IMG/VR virus record: IMGVR_UViG_3300034105_001244
Span: 1-28,991 of that record
Origin: a virus
DNA length: 28,991 bases
Strand: one strand, 5' to 3'
The translations under genes and the position numbers were made by a program. This document shows, piece by piece, positions 1 through 7,754 of this stretch; the first letter of the stretch is position 1, and the number at the start of each line of letters is the position of its first letter. Under the pieces are notes generated by a model that saw only the letters and a program-made list of their open reading frames with translations, ran no database searches and was not told where the DNA came from.

Positions 1-660
1 TGAATCATAAACATAACTATTCAAATAATAATTAGTAACACTTAAACCAGTGAATGATGAACCTAAAGGATATACATTAGCAAATATTTGATTTAGTGAA
101 CCACCAGTATAATTACTATCGGTTGCTGCTGATAATGAACCTGGAAGATTATTAAATTGATTATTGATTAAATTATTATTCCATAATGTTTGTAATAAAG
201 AATCATTAGAAATAAAATTAGTAATAGTGTTTTGAGAATCAGCAGTAAATGTAAATAATGTACTATAAGTTCCAGCTGTAATAGTTGGACCTACTGTTGT
301 AGCATCATAACCACATTTAACAGTTAACCCCCATGTACGACCAGCATCATAACCACATAATCCTAATACTCTAGTAACATATAATTGACTAGCTTGATTT
401 AAATATTGATTTGCAATATATGGTAATTCATATCTAGGAAAATTAGTAATACCATCTCTCACATCACTAATACCACCAAATATATCAGAAAAGTCATTAA
501 TACTTTTTATTAGTACTGGTTGAAATGCTGGACCAATTAATGTTTCACCCACTAAACCAAGTCTAGTTTTTACTAGCGGTGGTGGCGGTGGTGGCGGTGC
601 TGATGGACTAGGCATCGGCCCAAAATAAATCCATGGTGCTACTGTTATATTATTTCCCAT
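1..660 (-). CDS. Tail sheath paralogue, N-terminal part (runs off window)
   Basis: The reading frame is open for 220 codons from ATG at 658-660 to the left edge, so the 3' part is missing. The protein aligns along its length with the N-terminal part of the 955-residue sheath encoded just upstream. Shared signatures are LGLVGET, GPAFQP, FGG, YELPY, LYVTRVLGL and GYDAGR. This makes it a second sheath-type protein, a structural component of the contractile tail. Its first 30 residues differ: instead of the usual SPGVYTSE arm it has a proline-rich segment (PSPSA followed by seven prolines) before the conserved LVKTRLGLVGET. It is separated from the main sheath by a terminator and has its own ATATTTAT element, so it is probably transcribed on its own. 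It may be a minor or specialised sheath subunit; that role is inference. Confidence 0.88.
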   Translation of the reverse strand, partial: MGNNITVAPWIYFGPMPSPSAPPPPPPPLVKTRLGLVGETLIGPAFQPVLIKSINDFSDIFGGISDVRDGITNFPRYELPYIANQYLNQASQLYVTRVLGLCGYDAGRTWGLTVKCGYDATTVGPTITAGTYSTLFTFTADSQNTITNFISNDSLLQTLWNNNLINNQFNNLPGSLSAATDSNYTGGSLNQIFANVYPLGSSFTGLSVTNYYLNSYVYDS

Positions 661-696
661 ATTGTATTCTTAATTTAAAAATTTTATATCTTATTA

Positions 697-704
697 ATAA
701 ATAT
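697..704 (-). promoter_or_regulatory. Candidate late promoter motif ATATTTAT (sheath paralogue)
   Basis: On the minus strand the sequence reads ATATTTATTAATAA, 36 bases before the ATG at 660 and downstream of the terminator of the main sheath gene. The same octamer in the same orientation occurs before most other transcription units in this window. Its role as a promoter is inferred from that recurrence. Confidence 0.5.
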
Positions 705-710
705 AATAGA

Positions 711-740
711 ATAAAAAAACCCTCGATATTTCGAGGGTTT
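711..740 (-). terminator. Rho-independent terminator after main sheath gene
   Basis: A perfect 10-base-pair stem (AAACCCTCGA paired with TCGAGGGTTT) with a TATT loop lies at 717-740. On the minus strand it is followed by a run of T residues (plus-strand A run 713-719). It starts 22 bases after the stop codon of the main sheath gene, so it should end that transcript before the second sheath gene. Confidence 0.88.
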
Positions 741-762
741 ATTATTTTAATCTAAGTTTTTA

Positions 763-3630
763 TTAGATATTATCGAAGCTTGCTCCAGTATTCATAATGT
801 TAAATTCTAACGTAATGAACTCTAATGCTTTAGTAGGTTTCAAGAATATTCTTCCTACTAATTCTCCTCTATCAATTGATTCTGGAGTATCATCTAGAAC
901 AACTCTAAAGTCAGTTAAACCTCTGTTAGCTCTGATGTTATCCAAGATTGGATTAACAAGAGTTAAGAATTGGTTTCTAACAACTGAATCGTTTTGTTCG
1001 AATAATAATCTGATAGAAACAGCAGATATAAGTTTTCTAGCTTGTAACAATAAACGTCTAACGTTGATTCTGTTAAGAGCTGTATCTTTAACTTGTAAAG
1101 TTTTATTCCCCCAAATTTTAACACCATCAGATGCAAAAGTTGTGATTGGATTAATTCTAGCTTCATACAAGACATCTCTATCTTCTTGAGTTAATTTAAC
1201 CCTAGCTTTGATACAATCAACATCACCTCTTTGGATACCAGCAACTGCGAACCATGGGAAAGAAATATTATCAGTTAATGCGATATTTCTAACTACGTCT
1301 CTTGTAGGTGGCATGTAAATGTACACGTTATTTTCAGTATCATTTACTTGAACCCATGGCCAGTAAGTAGCTGTATAGTTACTATCAAATGAACCATCTA
1401 ATGTTGAAGCAACATCTTCTGGTGTCATTACCTCACCACCAGCATCAATATCAGGTAAGTTAGCAATATATAATGAATCCGCTCTATCAGTTTCAATCAT
1501 TTCAATTGTAGCCTCACATAAGTTACTATTAGTGAATAAATCAATACCTGGAGTAGCAAATACATTAATATTAACTGCCTCTGGGTTTCTAAATGACCAA
1601 ATAGCTTCTAAGTATGCGTAGTAATCAGAATTGATTCCAGCATCACCATTTGATAATGCGATAGTACTGAAGTTACCTTTAGTTTTACCTAAAACACCTT
1701 TAGTTCCAGTTGCAATATATCTATCATTATTAGTTCTACTAGTTCTATATACATCCCATCCATCATATCCACCATATGGTGCAAACGTAAATTTACGTGC
1801 ATATACTTCTTGATATTCACCACCTTGAACTCCAGCTTCAGTTCTAAATTCATTATTACCTACCTCAAATTCAAATACTGGGTAGTAATATAAACCATTA
1901 GCAGCTGTACCAGAAATTAAAATTCTAACATTATCAATAGTTGCACCAGTAGCTTGAACATCCATATGGAATCCTTTAGTCATACCAGTCCATTGATTAA
2001 TAGTTGTACTATCTGGAACACCTTTATAAGTAAAGAAATCCTCTTCAATACCAACTAAATCAGATAAACCTTGATATACTTTTCTTTTTTGAGTTGAACT
2101 AGTAACACCAACATAATTCTTTTTATAAGTAATTGATGGTGAAACAGCTGTACCAGTTTGAGTAGTTTCATATTTTCTAATTGGGTATCCAACAAATCCA
2201 GCTGGGAAAGTATCTGAAATATCAGTACCTTCTTCCATTTCAATTAACACATAATTAGATTTAGATGCGAAATCACCATTTAACGTACCAATTCTTTTAG
2301 CAATATAATTATTAGACATTGGGTCCATACTTAGTTTAGTATATTTCTCGTAAACCGCTTTATTAGAATCAGTATCATAGAAATTTCTAATCTCTAAATC
2401 AAACTCTTTATCATCTGGTTTAATATTAATGATAGACATTTTAAATAATTTATTCGCAGTGTCACCATCAGAAATAGTCCAGAATCTGAATAATCTGAAT
2501 AAGTTAGAACCACGTAATTCAGAAACTACCCATGGAGTAACAGCTGGTTGATAAATTTGTTTGTATTTAGCAAATTTAGTTGAGTAATCAACCAAAGTTA
2601 AATTAATACCTCTAATTTTACTATCTACTACGAAATCATTAAACATTTCAGAGAAAATCTCCTCAACATATACAGCAGTTTTACCATCTTGAGCACCTCT
2701 ACCTAATACTTTAGTAATGTAGTTATTTTTAGTTTTATCAAAAGATAAATCATATTGGAATGCACCAGATACACTAGATGTACCAGTTAACGCAAAATTA
2801 CCATTAGCATCAGTTTCAGCGCCAGTAGCAGTAGTACTAAATGCAATTGGATATGTACCACCAGTAACTTCAAAGTTTAATGATTCATTTCCATCATAAG
2901 CAGCTCTACTTCTTAATAATGCTAATACTTTATTCTCAACATCACTATAACTAGTACCAGCAGAATATACTGTTACACCACTTGTTGTACCAGTAGTAAA
3001 AGCACCAGAAGTTCCAACAGCAGTTAAAAAGAAATTAGTAATACCAGCACCACTAAATGATGAACCAGTTTTCTTATATACTGTGTTAGTACTAGCTAAC
3101 GAACCTACTGGGGATGATGGAACTATCCCATTTAATTCATCAGCTAATAATCCTTCATTAAATAATGTTTGAATGAATGAATCACTTGATGTTAATGCAA
3201 CGATTACGTTAGATGAGTCAGCAGTAAATGAAAATAAACTACCATATGTAGTTCCAGTTCCATTAGTAGCTACTAAAGTTGATGAATCAAGTTCAGCATC
3301 AGCAGTAATAGCCCATGCACGACCAGCGTCATAACCTGATAAACCTAATACTCTCGTAACAAATAATTGATTTGTTTTTGATAAGTAAGATTTAGCTACA
3401 TACGGTAACTCATACTTAGGAGCACCAGTATCTTTATTTTTTGATGCATTTAATCCACCAAAAAATGAGGTGAACTCACCATAATCTTGTACGAAGATTG
3501 GTTGAAATGCTGGACCTTTAGTAGTTTCTCCAACTAAACCTAAGGTTGTTACACCAACTGATTTAGTTACAAACGATAGGTCTTTTTCTGATGTGTAAAC
3601 CCCTGGGCTCACAAATACTTTGTTTGGCAT
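763..3630 (-). CDS. Tail sheath protein
   Basis: This 955-residue protein is the main contractile tail sheath subunit. The N-terminus has the typical SPGVYTSE arm, then LGLVGETTKGPAFQP and YELPYVAKSYL. The C-terminal third carries the conserved sheath core: WGNKTLQ near 840, RINVRRLL near 854 and a final strand region ending with ALEFITLEFNI near 935. T4 gp18 is about 660 residues, so this one is large. The extra length lies in the middle (about residues 90-650), which is rich in Ser, Thr and Gly and probably forms outward-facing domains. Copies polymerise around the tail tube and contract on infection. ATG follows an A-rich leader with no Shine-Dalgarno. The gene has its own candidate promoter (3661-3680) and terminator (711-740). 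Identity is secure; the size of the insertions is the unusual point. Confidence 0.96.
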   Translation of the reverse strand: MPNKVFVSPGVYTSEKDLSFVTKSVGVTTLGLVGETTKGPAFQPIFVQDYGEFTSFFGGLNASKNKDTGAPKYELPYVAKSYLSKTNQLFVTRVLGLSGYDAGRAWAITADAELDSSTLVATNGTGTTYGSLFSFTADSSNVIVALTSSDSFIQTLFNEGLLADELNGIVPSSPVGSLASTNTVYKKTGSSFSGAGITNFFLTAVGTSGAFTTGTTSGVTVYSAGTSYSDVENKVLALLRSRAAYDGNESLNFEVTGGTYPIAFSTTATGAETDANGNFALTGTSSVSGAFQYDLSFDKTKNNYITKVLGRGAQDGKTAVYVEEIFSEMFNDFVVDSKIRGINLTLVDYSTKFAKYKQIYQPAVTPWVVSELRGSNLFRLFRFWTISDGDTANKLFKMSIINIKPDDKEFDLEIRNFYDTDSNKAVYEKYTKLSMDPMSNNYIAKRIGTLNGDFASKSNYVLIEMEEGTDISDTFPAGFVGYPIRKYETTQTGTAVSPSITYKKNYVGVTSSTQKRKVYQGLSDLVGIEEDFFTYKGVPDSTTINQWTGMTKGFHMDVQATGATIDNVRILISGTAANGLYYYPVFEFEVGNNEFRTEAGVQGGEYQEVYARKFTFAPYGGYDGWDVYRTSRTNNDRYIATGTKGVLGKTKGNFSTIALSNGDAGINSDYYAYLEAIWSFRNPEAVNINVFATPGIDLFTNSNLCEATIEMIETDRADSLYIANLPDIDAGGEVMTPEDVASTLDGSFDSNYTATYWPWVQVNDTENNVYIYMPPTRDVVRNIALTDNISFPWFAVAGIQRGDVDCIKARVKLTQEDRDVLYEARINPITTFASDGVKIWGNKTLQVKDTALNRINVRRLLLQARKLISAVSIRLLFEQNDSVVRNQFLTLVNPILDNIRANRGLTDFRVVLDDTPESIDRGELVGRIFLKPTKALEFITLEFNIMNTGASFDNI

Positions 3631-3660
3631 ATTCTTTTGTTTTTAAATTGTTATTCGCTT

Positions 3661-3680
3661 TATTATTTAATAATAAATAT
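3661..3680 (-). promoter_or_regulatory. Candidate late promoter of tail sheath gene
   Basis: On the minus strand this is ATATTTATTATTAAATAATA. The core octamer (3673-3680) ends 42 bases before the sheath ATG. The same 20 bases occur, in the gene's orientation, before the neck protein gene at 17818-17837. An exact 20-base match between the leaders of two structural genes points to a shared promoter element. Confidence 0.62.
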
Positions 3681-3703
3681 GTGGGAATTTTACAAAAGAA
3701 TTC

Positions 3704-3726
3704 TTATGATATAGAATATATCATAA
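3704..3726. promoter_or_regulatory. Inverted repeat, possible operator
   Basis: Two perfect 9-base arms, TTATGATAT (3704-3712) and ATATCATAA (3718-3726), flank a 5-base spacer. The dyad sits between the sheath gene leader and the start of the small plus-strand protein at 3776. A symmetric site next to a probable ribbon-helix-helix gene suggests an autoregulatory operator. It could instead act as an RNA hairpin. Confidence 0.42.
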
Positions 3727-3741
3727 TTTGTGTGATTTTTT

Positions 3742-3759
3742 TCATACTAGTGTCATACT
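3742..3759 (+). repeat. Direct repeat TCATACT, 11-base period
   Basis: TCATACT occurs at 3742-3748 and again at 3753-3759. The 11-base spacing is about one helical turn, an arrangement often bound by ribbon-helix-helix dimers. It lies 17 bases upstream of the ATG at 3776, so a bound protein would block transcription or initiation. Function is inferred. Confidence 0.35.
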
Positions 3760-3775
3760 TATTAAGAAAAGCCTT

Positions 3776-3928
3776 ATGAAAAGAGATAAAAACTTAAAAA
3801 TTACACCTATTACTCATGAACTCCTTAAGAAGTATTGTGAGGAAAACGGTCTTAAAATGTTTGCATATGTAGAAAAACTTATTAAGGAAGCATGCACACC
3901 TAAAAGAAGTTTGTATGATGAAGACTGA
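3776..3928 (+). CDS. Small ribbon-helix-helix-like protein
   Basis: A 50-residue protein starting at ATG 3776. The frame can be extended upstream only by non-ATG starts, and the conserved-looking part begins after this ATG. It has a short basic N-terminus with a possible strand (NLKITPITHE), a helix (HELLKKYCEENG), a turn, and a second helix (MFAYVEKLIKEA). This matches the strand-helix-helix plan of Arc/CopG-type DNA-binding proteins common in phages. A dyad and an 11-base-spaced direct repeat lie just upstream and could be its operator. Its stop codon directly abuts the stop of the convergent gene at 3929, with no spacer. It is the only plus-strand gene inside the left structural block. No toxin partner is seen, so a toxin-antitoxin role is not supported. 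Confidence 0.6.
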   Translation: MKRDKNLKITPITHELLKKYCEENGLKMFAYVEKLIKEACTPKRSLYDED

Positions 3929-4477
3929 TTATATTTTTTGTATAGGTGATACCATATTATTTTTTATTAGTATGTTTTCAAAATAATAGTTAACATTTAT
4001 TTCATCAGTACTAGTTAATATATTATTATCGTATTCTAACCCATAAATTAATTCACCCCAAAATAAACTATTAATATCTTTAATTAAAAAAACTAATTTA
4101 GTTTCATCAAAATTTTCTGTTTCAAATTCATATTTAAAAATAATACCGTTTAAATGTTGTAAAGATATTAAATAATTATTATTTTCTTCTTTTAAAATAT
4201 AGTCTTTTTTTTCTATAATATTTGATAATATATACGGTTCATCATTAACCAAAATATTAATTTGACAACCATTACTATTTGTTATACCATAAATTAACCC
4301 AAAATCATTAACATCTTTCCAATTTTTATATGTTATTTGATTATTTTGTTCTAATATAGGTATATTAGTATTACATTCCATTTGATGTGTTACTATATAA
4401 TTAGATTGCATATCAGTTAAGTTACCAATACTCATCTCAACACCATAACCTAAAAATTCTATCTTTATATTATCCAT
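3929..4477 (-). CDS. Hypothetical protein, end of fibre operon
   Basis: A 182-residue acidic, Asn/Ile-rich protein of unrecognised family. It begins MDNIKIEFLGYGVEMSIG, has no obvious transmembrane segment or signal peptide, and looks like a soluble beta-rich protein. ATG at 4475-4477 lies 10 bases after the stop of the fibre gene at 4488, so it is probably co-transcribed as the last gene of that unit. Its stop directly abuts that of the convergent small regulator. From its position it may be tail-associated; there is no sequence evidence for a specific role. Confidence 0.7.
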   Translation of the reverse strand: MDNIKIEFLGYGVEMSIGNLTDMQSNYIVTHQMECNTNIPILEQNNQITYKNWKDVNDFGLIYGITNSNGCQINILVNDEPYILSNIIEKKDYILKEENNNYLISLQHLNGIIFKYEFETENFDETKLVFLIKDINSLFWGELIYGLEYDNNILTSTDEINVNYYFENILIKNNMVSPIQKI

Positions 4478-4487
4478 TTTAATTTAT

Positions 4488-5279
4488 TTAACCTATTTGT
4501 AATTCTATTGATGGGAAACTAGTTCTAGTACCAGCTTTACTTCTAGGATTGGCTGGGAAACCAAGAGCACTATCAGTTGTGTTGGTCCAAGCTATTAAAT
4601 TATTAACTGGACAAGCAGACCCAAATAAGCTAGTCGTAGTACCACCAACAGCCACACCAATAACAATCCAACTACCACCACTAAAGGTTAAATTTTGACC
4701 AGATTCAGCAACTATTGAAACAGAATTTAATGTTGAAACTGTAGCACCAGCACTCTGACCAACCAAAACAGCTGTTAAATCTTGACCCCTATAAATGCCT
4801 ATCCTAACACTATCAGAACCAGCAGTTGAAACTGAAAAATCAACTTTATGTATAGTTAAATTATAAGGTATTTTAAAATTTAGATAGTAATCATTCGAAC
4901 CAGTACCTACTGCAACACTAGACGTTGCTATTGGGACAACTAACACACCAGCATTTGGTAAACCAGCATATGTAGTTGCAGATAGTGTACCATATATTGT
5001 TGTATTTCCAGATACTGTTAATTTATTATTACCTATAGGTGCTATTAAACCAATAGCAGTATTACCACTTGCGTTGATAACAAAATGAGATGTATCACCG
5101 TTATCTTGGTCTTGAACAACAAATGCATCTCCAGAACCAGCTTGAATAATTTTAACCATCTCAACTGAACTATTTCCAGAGAATAATGATTGAGTAGAAG
5201 CGGTAACAGTTAAGTTACCAGTGATAAATGAGTTATTATTTGAGATAAACCCATTTTTTATTTGAAATTCGTTTGCCAT
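4488..5279 (-). CDS. Modular tail-fibre or tip protein
   Basis: A 263-residue protein rich in Gly, Ser, Thr and Val. The N-terminal half holds fibre-type modules: GSGDAFVVQDQ followed by FVINASGNTAIG (a segment related to the FSV-ND units of the 1066-residue fibre), then LTVSGNTTIYGTLSATTYAGLP. The LSATTYxxLP linker recurs in the other fibre genes here. The C-terminal half (from about residue 110) looks like a single globular beta domain and could be the distal binding domain. It has its own candidate promoter at 5325-5332, and the gene at 4477 follows it closely. Assignment as a tail fibre rests on the shared modules. The target and exact location on the virion are unknown. Confidence 0.72.
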   Translation of the reverse strand: MANEFQIKNGFISNNNSFITGNLTVTASTQSLFSGNSSVEMVKIIQAGSGDAFVVQDQDNGDTSHFVINASGNTAIGLIAPIGNNKLTVSGNTTIYGTLSATTYAGLPNAGVLVVPIATSSVAVGTGSNDYYLNFKIPYNLTIHKVDFSVSTAGSDSVRIGIYRGQDLTAVLVGQSAGATVSTLNSVSIVAESGQNLTFSGGSWIVIGVAVGGTTTSLFGSACPVNNLIAWTNTTDSALGFPANPRSKAGTRTSFPSIELQIG

Positions 5280-5324
5280 GATTAATGCCTTTCCCTATCC
5301 AGGATTAATTTATATGTTATGTAT

Positions 5325-5332
5325 ATAAATAT
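5325..5332 (-). promoter_or_regulatory. Candidate late promoter motif ATATTTAT (fibre gene at 5279)
   Basis: On the minus strand the context is AATATATTTATATACATAA, 45 bases before the ATG at 5279, in the only sizeable spacer of this area (5280-5377). The surrounding TATATAAATATATT (plus strand) is shared with the repeats at 12559-12614. Confidence 0.5.
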
Positions 5333-5377
5333 ATTCTAATAAGGAAAAATTTAATTATTTTAAACTAATCTTTGAAA

Positions 5378-6073
5378 TTAAAGACCGAATCTAGATTTTG
5401 TTGCGTTATAGTTTTGTAAAACTTCTGTAGCTGATAACGCCTTATTATATATTTTAATTGAACCAATATTAAAATTACCATATGTACTACCAGCTTTACC
5501 AATATATAATCTATCAGTAGCATCCCTTAAAGCAACTGTACCACTGCCAACTTTAGTACCCACTAAAACACCGTTCTTATATAATTTAACATTACCATTA
5601 TCATTCCTAACCAGTGTAAAATTTTTCCAAACATTTAAAGTAATTGTATCAGTATATAAACTTGTTGTTGGATAACTTAAAGGTCCTTCATTAAAACCAT
5701 GTGTTGACGATGGAAATACAGCTATACCCCAAGTCCAAACATTTGAATCAAATGAATCTGAACCATAATACAAAATAGGACAAGGTGTTGTTGATTTCAT
5801 ATTAACCCAAATATCGATTGTATTCATGGTACCTAATATTTGACTAGCGATATTAAACGACTCATTAGACCCATCAAATAATAAAGAACCATTATTAGTT
5901 GAATCATAAACTGGTGAGTTTACTAATGTGCCTATATAATTATTACCCGAAATATCTTTTAAAGATGTGGGTGAAAAGTATCTATTATAAGAATTATTGG
6001 TAGCTGCATCTAAATATAACACCAACCCATCTTTAATGATGTTAGGTCCTCTATAATTTTTAGCTGTACTCAT
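5378..6073 (-). CDS. LamG/concanavalin-fold structural protein, paralogue 3
   Basis: A 231-residue protein related to the two LamG-like proteins upstream (6330-7034 and 7034-7753). It shares IIKDGLVLYLDAA near residue 12, LLFDGSNE, the strand SIKIYNKALSATEVLQNYNA and the terminal RFGL. This is the pattern of LamG/concanavalin A-like jelly-roll domains, which bind carbohydrates or act as structural tips in phage adhesion proteins. The ATG overlaps the stop of the 87-residue gene (ATGA), so it is translationally coupled and last in a tight four-gene run. It is the most divergent of the three, lacking the FxSGSTVWN segment. A role in glycan binding at the tail tip is inference. Confidence 0.75.
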   Translation of the reverse strand: MSTAKNYRGPNIIKDGLVLYLDAATNNSYNRYFSPTSLKDISGNNYIGTLVNSPVYDSTNNGSLLFDGSNESFNIASQILGTMNTIDIWVNMKSTTPCPILYYGSDSFDSNVWTWGIAVFPSSTHGFNEGPLSYPTTSLYTDTITLNVWKNFTLVRNDNGNVKLYKNGVLVGTKVGSGTVALRDATDRLYIGKAGSTYGNFNIGSIKIYNKALSATEVLQNYNATKSRFGL

Positions 6074-6333
6074 GGCATTGGTCTATCATCAGTCCATTCT
6101 GGACCATTTAGTATTATCACTATTTCGTCATAAGTATATGGTCCTTCATTTGTTGTTAAAGCTAATACAGATGAAGGTATTTCAACTGAATCCCATTTAA
6201 CAAATGTTTTGGTACCATCAATTGATTTTCTAACTGTATCAATTGATGTTTCTTGTACTTGAGTAAAATCTATTAAATTTAATTCTGATACAGCAAGTAT
6301 CATGAATTTTCTTGTATTGTAATCTTGTATCAT
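6070..6333 (-). CDS. Small conserved-looking protein between LamG paralogues
   Basis: An 87-residue soluble protein, with helical N-terminus (KFMILAVSELNLIDFTQV), a central TSIDTVRKSIDGTKTFVKW segment and an acidic C-terminus ending WTDDRPMP. It overlaps both neighbours by four bases (ATGA junctions), so its translation is coupled to the LamG-fold proteins on both sides. The family is not recognised with certainty. Its size and position would fit a small assembly factor or chaperone for the adjacent adhesins, but nothing in the sequence proves this. Confidence 0.7.
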   Translation of the reverse strand: MIQDYNTRKFMILAVSELNLIDFTQVQETSIDTVRKSIDGTKTFVKWDSVEIPSSVLALTTNEGPYTYDEIVIILNGPEWTDDRPMP

Positions 6334-7034
6334 AATCCAAATCTTTTTTTTATTGCGTTATAATTTTGTAATATTTCAGTTGCTGATAAAGCTCTATTAT
6401 ATAATAAAACAGTACTAAAATAAGCGTTTGAATAAATATCATAATTTTCAACAAAACCAACATAAAATTTAGTTAAAGTACTAGTTACAACTGTTGTATT
6501 TAATCCAGAATTTGATTGATTTAACAATTGACCGTTTACATAAATTTTACCTTTCGTAGCGTTTGTTGCTTGTGAACCATCAAAAACCCCAACAATTTGA
6601 TACCAACCATTTGTCCAAGTCAAAGGTGCTACATTATTATTTGCACCACCAGCAGAGTTACCAAAATAAATATTGCCATCTGTATACCATTCTAAGAAAA
6701 ATCCTTGTCTAACTGAATGTTTCCATGAACCAACAATAATATCTCTATCACTCGCAATCTTTTTAACCCAATAACTAATTGTAAATTGACTACCACCTCT
6801 AATTGTATTAGTCGGTGTAGTACCAAAATCAACATATTCATTTGTTCCGTCAAATAATAAAATACCATTATTACTAGAACTAAAGGTAGGTGCGTTATAT
6901 ATTATACCTTTTTCACTAGATTTACTTAAATCATTCCATACCGTACTGCCACTAACAAATGATTTAGTGTTAGCAGCATCTAGATATAAAACTAAACCAT
7001 CGGTTATCATTTTTTTTGATATAATTCCAGACAT
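6330..7034 (-). CDS. LamG/concanavalin-fold structural protein, paralogue 2
   Basis: A 234-residue protein. The N-terminus has MITDGLVLYLDAANTKSF, then SGSTVWNDLS, ILLFDGTNEYVDFG, a central SYWVKK strand typical of LamG jelly-rolls, and the C-terminus LYNRALSATEILQNYN followed by KKRFGL. It is closely related to the upstream paralogue (7034-7753), so the pair arose by duplication. Its ATG overlaps the upstream stop by one base (TAATG) and its stop overlaps the next ATG. Probable carbohydrate-binding or tail-tip structural protein; the virion location is inferred from the neighbouring fibre genes. Confidence 0.77.
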   Translation of the reverse strand: MSGIISKKMITDGLVLYLDAANTKSFVSGSTVWNDLSKSSEKGIIYNAPTFSSSNNGILLFDGTNEYVDFGTTPTNTIRGGSQFTISYWVKKIASDRDIIVGSWKHSVRQGFFLEWYTDGNIYFGNSAGGANNNVAPLTWTNGWYQIVGVFDGSQATNATKGKIYVNGQLLNQSNSGLNTTVVTSTLTKFYVGFVENYDIYSNAYFSTVLLYNRALSATEILQNYNAIKKRFGL

Positions 7035-7753
7035 TATTTCCCAAATCTACTTTTTAATGTGTTATAATTTTGTAATATTTCAGTTGCAGATAAAGCTCTG
7101 TTATATATTTGTATATTTGACATATTACCATTGAAAGCACTAGAGTAACTACCACCTAGATTTCTATATATACCAATATTTAATGGACTTGTACTGTTGA
7201 ATAATGATGAATAACTACCTACCAAAGTTGATGGTACTAATATTCCATTAACATAAATATTAACTGAGGTTGATGTATGCACAACATTAACATTATTCCA
7301 TGTATTTGTAGTTATAACAGAACTATTAGTAGTATAACTACCAGTTGGGTTTCCACTACAGTTTCCACTAGGAATCCAATACCATTCAATTTTTCCATTT
7401 GTTAATATTGATAAAGAATATGAGAATTGATTACCGTTACACCATTCTTTAGCTGCAATAGTTTGAGTAATACTTAAAGAAACACTTCTAAACCAAAATG
7501 ATAATGTTAAATTATTTGTTATTTGCAAAGAACTATCATTACCTAAAGTAATAAAATCATCACTACCGTCTAATATTATATTACCACCATTACTAGAATT
7601 ATATATCGGTCCATTCGTCAATACACCATTATTATTATTTATCCCTAAATTATTCCATACCGTACTACCACTGATAAAGGATTTAGGGTTAGCAGCATCT
7701 AGATATAATACTAGACCATCAGTTACTATTTTGGGTGAATATCTAAATGCCAT
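7034..7753 (-). CDS. LamG/concanavalin-fold structural protein, paralogue 1
   Basis: A 239-residue protein with KIVTDGLVLYLDAANPKSF at residues 8-26, SGSTVWNNLG, IILDGSDDFITLG, LSFWFRS and the C-terminal IYNRALSATEILQNYN with RFGK. The conserved ends and more variable middle match the two paralogues downstream. The ATG follows the stop of the 1066-residue fibre gene after one base (TAATATG), so it is made from the same transcript. Two cysteines (in WCNGNQ and GNCSGN) are peculiar to this copy. Probably a glycan-binding or capping adhesin subunit; the ligand is unknown. Confidence 0.77.
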   Translation of the reverse strand: MAFRYSPKIVTDGLVLYLDAANPKSFISGSTVWNNLGINNNNGVLTNGPIYNSSNGGNIILDGSDDFITLGNDSSLQITNNLTLSFWFRSVSLSITQTIAAKEWCNGNQFSYSLSILTNGKIEWYWIPSGNCSGNPTGSYTTNSSVITTNTWNNVNVVHTSTSVNIYVNGILVPSTLVGSYSSLFNSTSPLNIGIYRNLGGSYSSAFNGNMSNIQIYNRALSATEILQNYNTLKSRFGK

Positions 7754-7754
7754 A

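Noticed and set aside
797-1189. Plus-strand open frame opposite the sheath gene, and other long open frames opposite the fibre genes (for example 8386-8760, 7747-7968, 11975-12157)
   Set aside because: They lie antisense to confident genes and their composition mirrors the Thr/Gly/Ser codons of the real frame; no independent protein features.
3728-3775. Longer N-terminus for the small RHH-like protein
   Set aside because: It would use a non-ATG start, adds a hydrophobic segment not expected in this fold and covers the repeat elements.
3776-3928. Toxin-antitoxin module
   Set aside because: No toxin-like gene adjoins the RHH-like gene; neighbours are the sheath gene and a hypothetical structural-block gene on the opposite strand.
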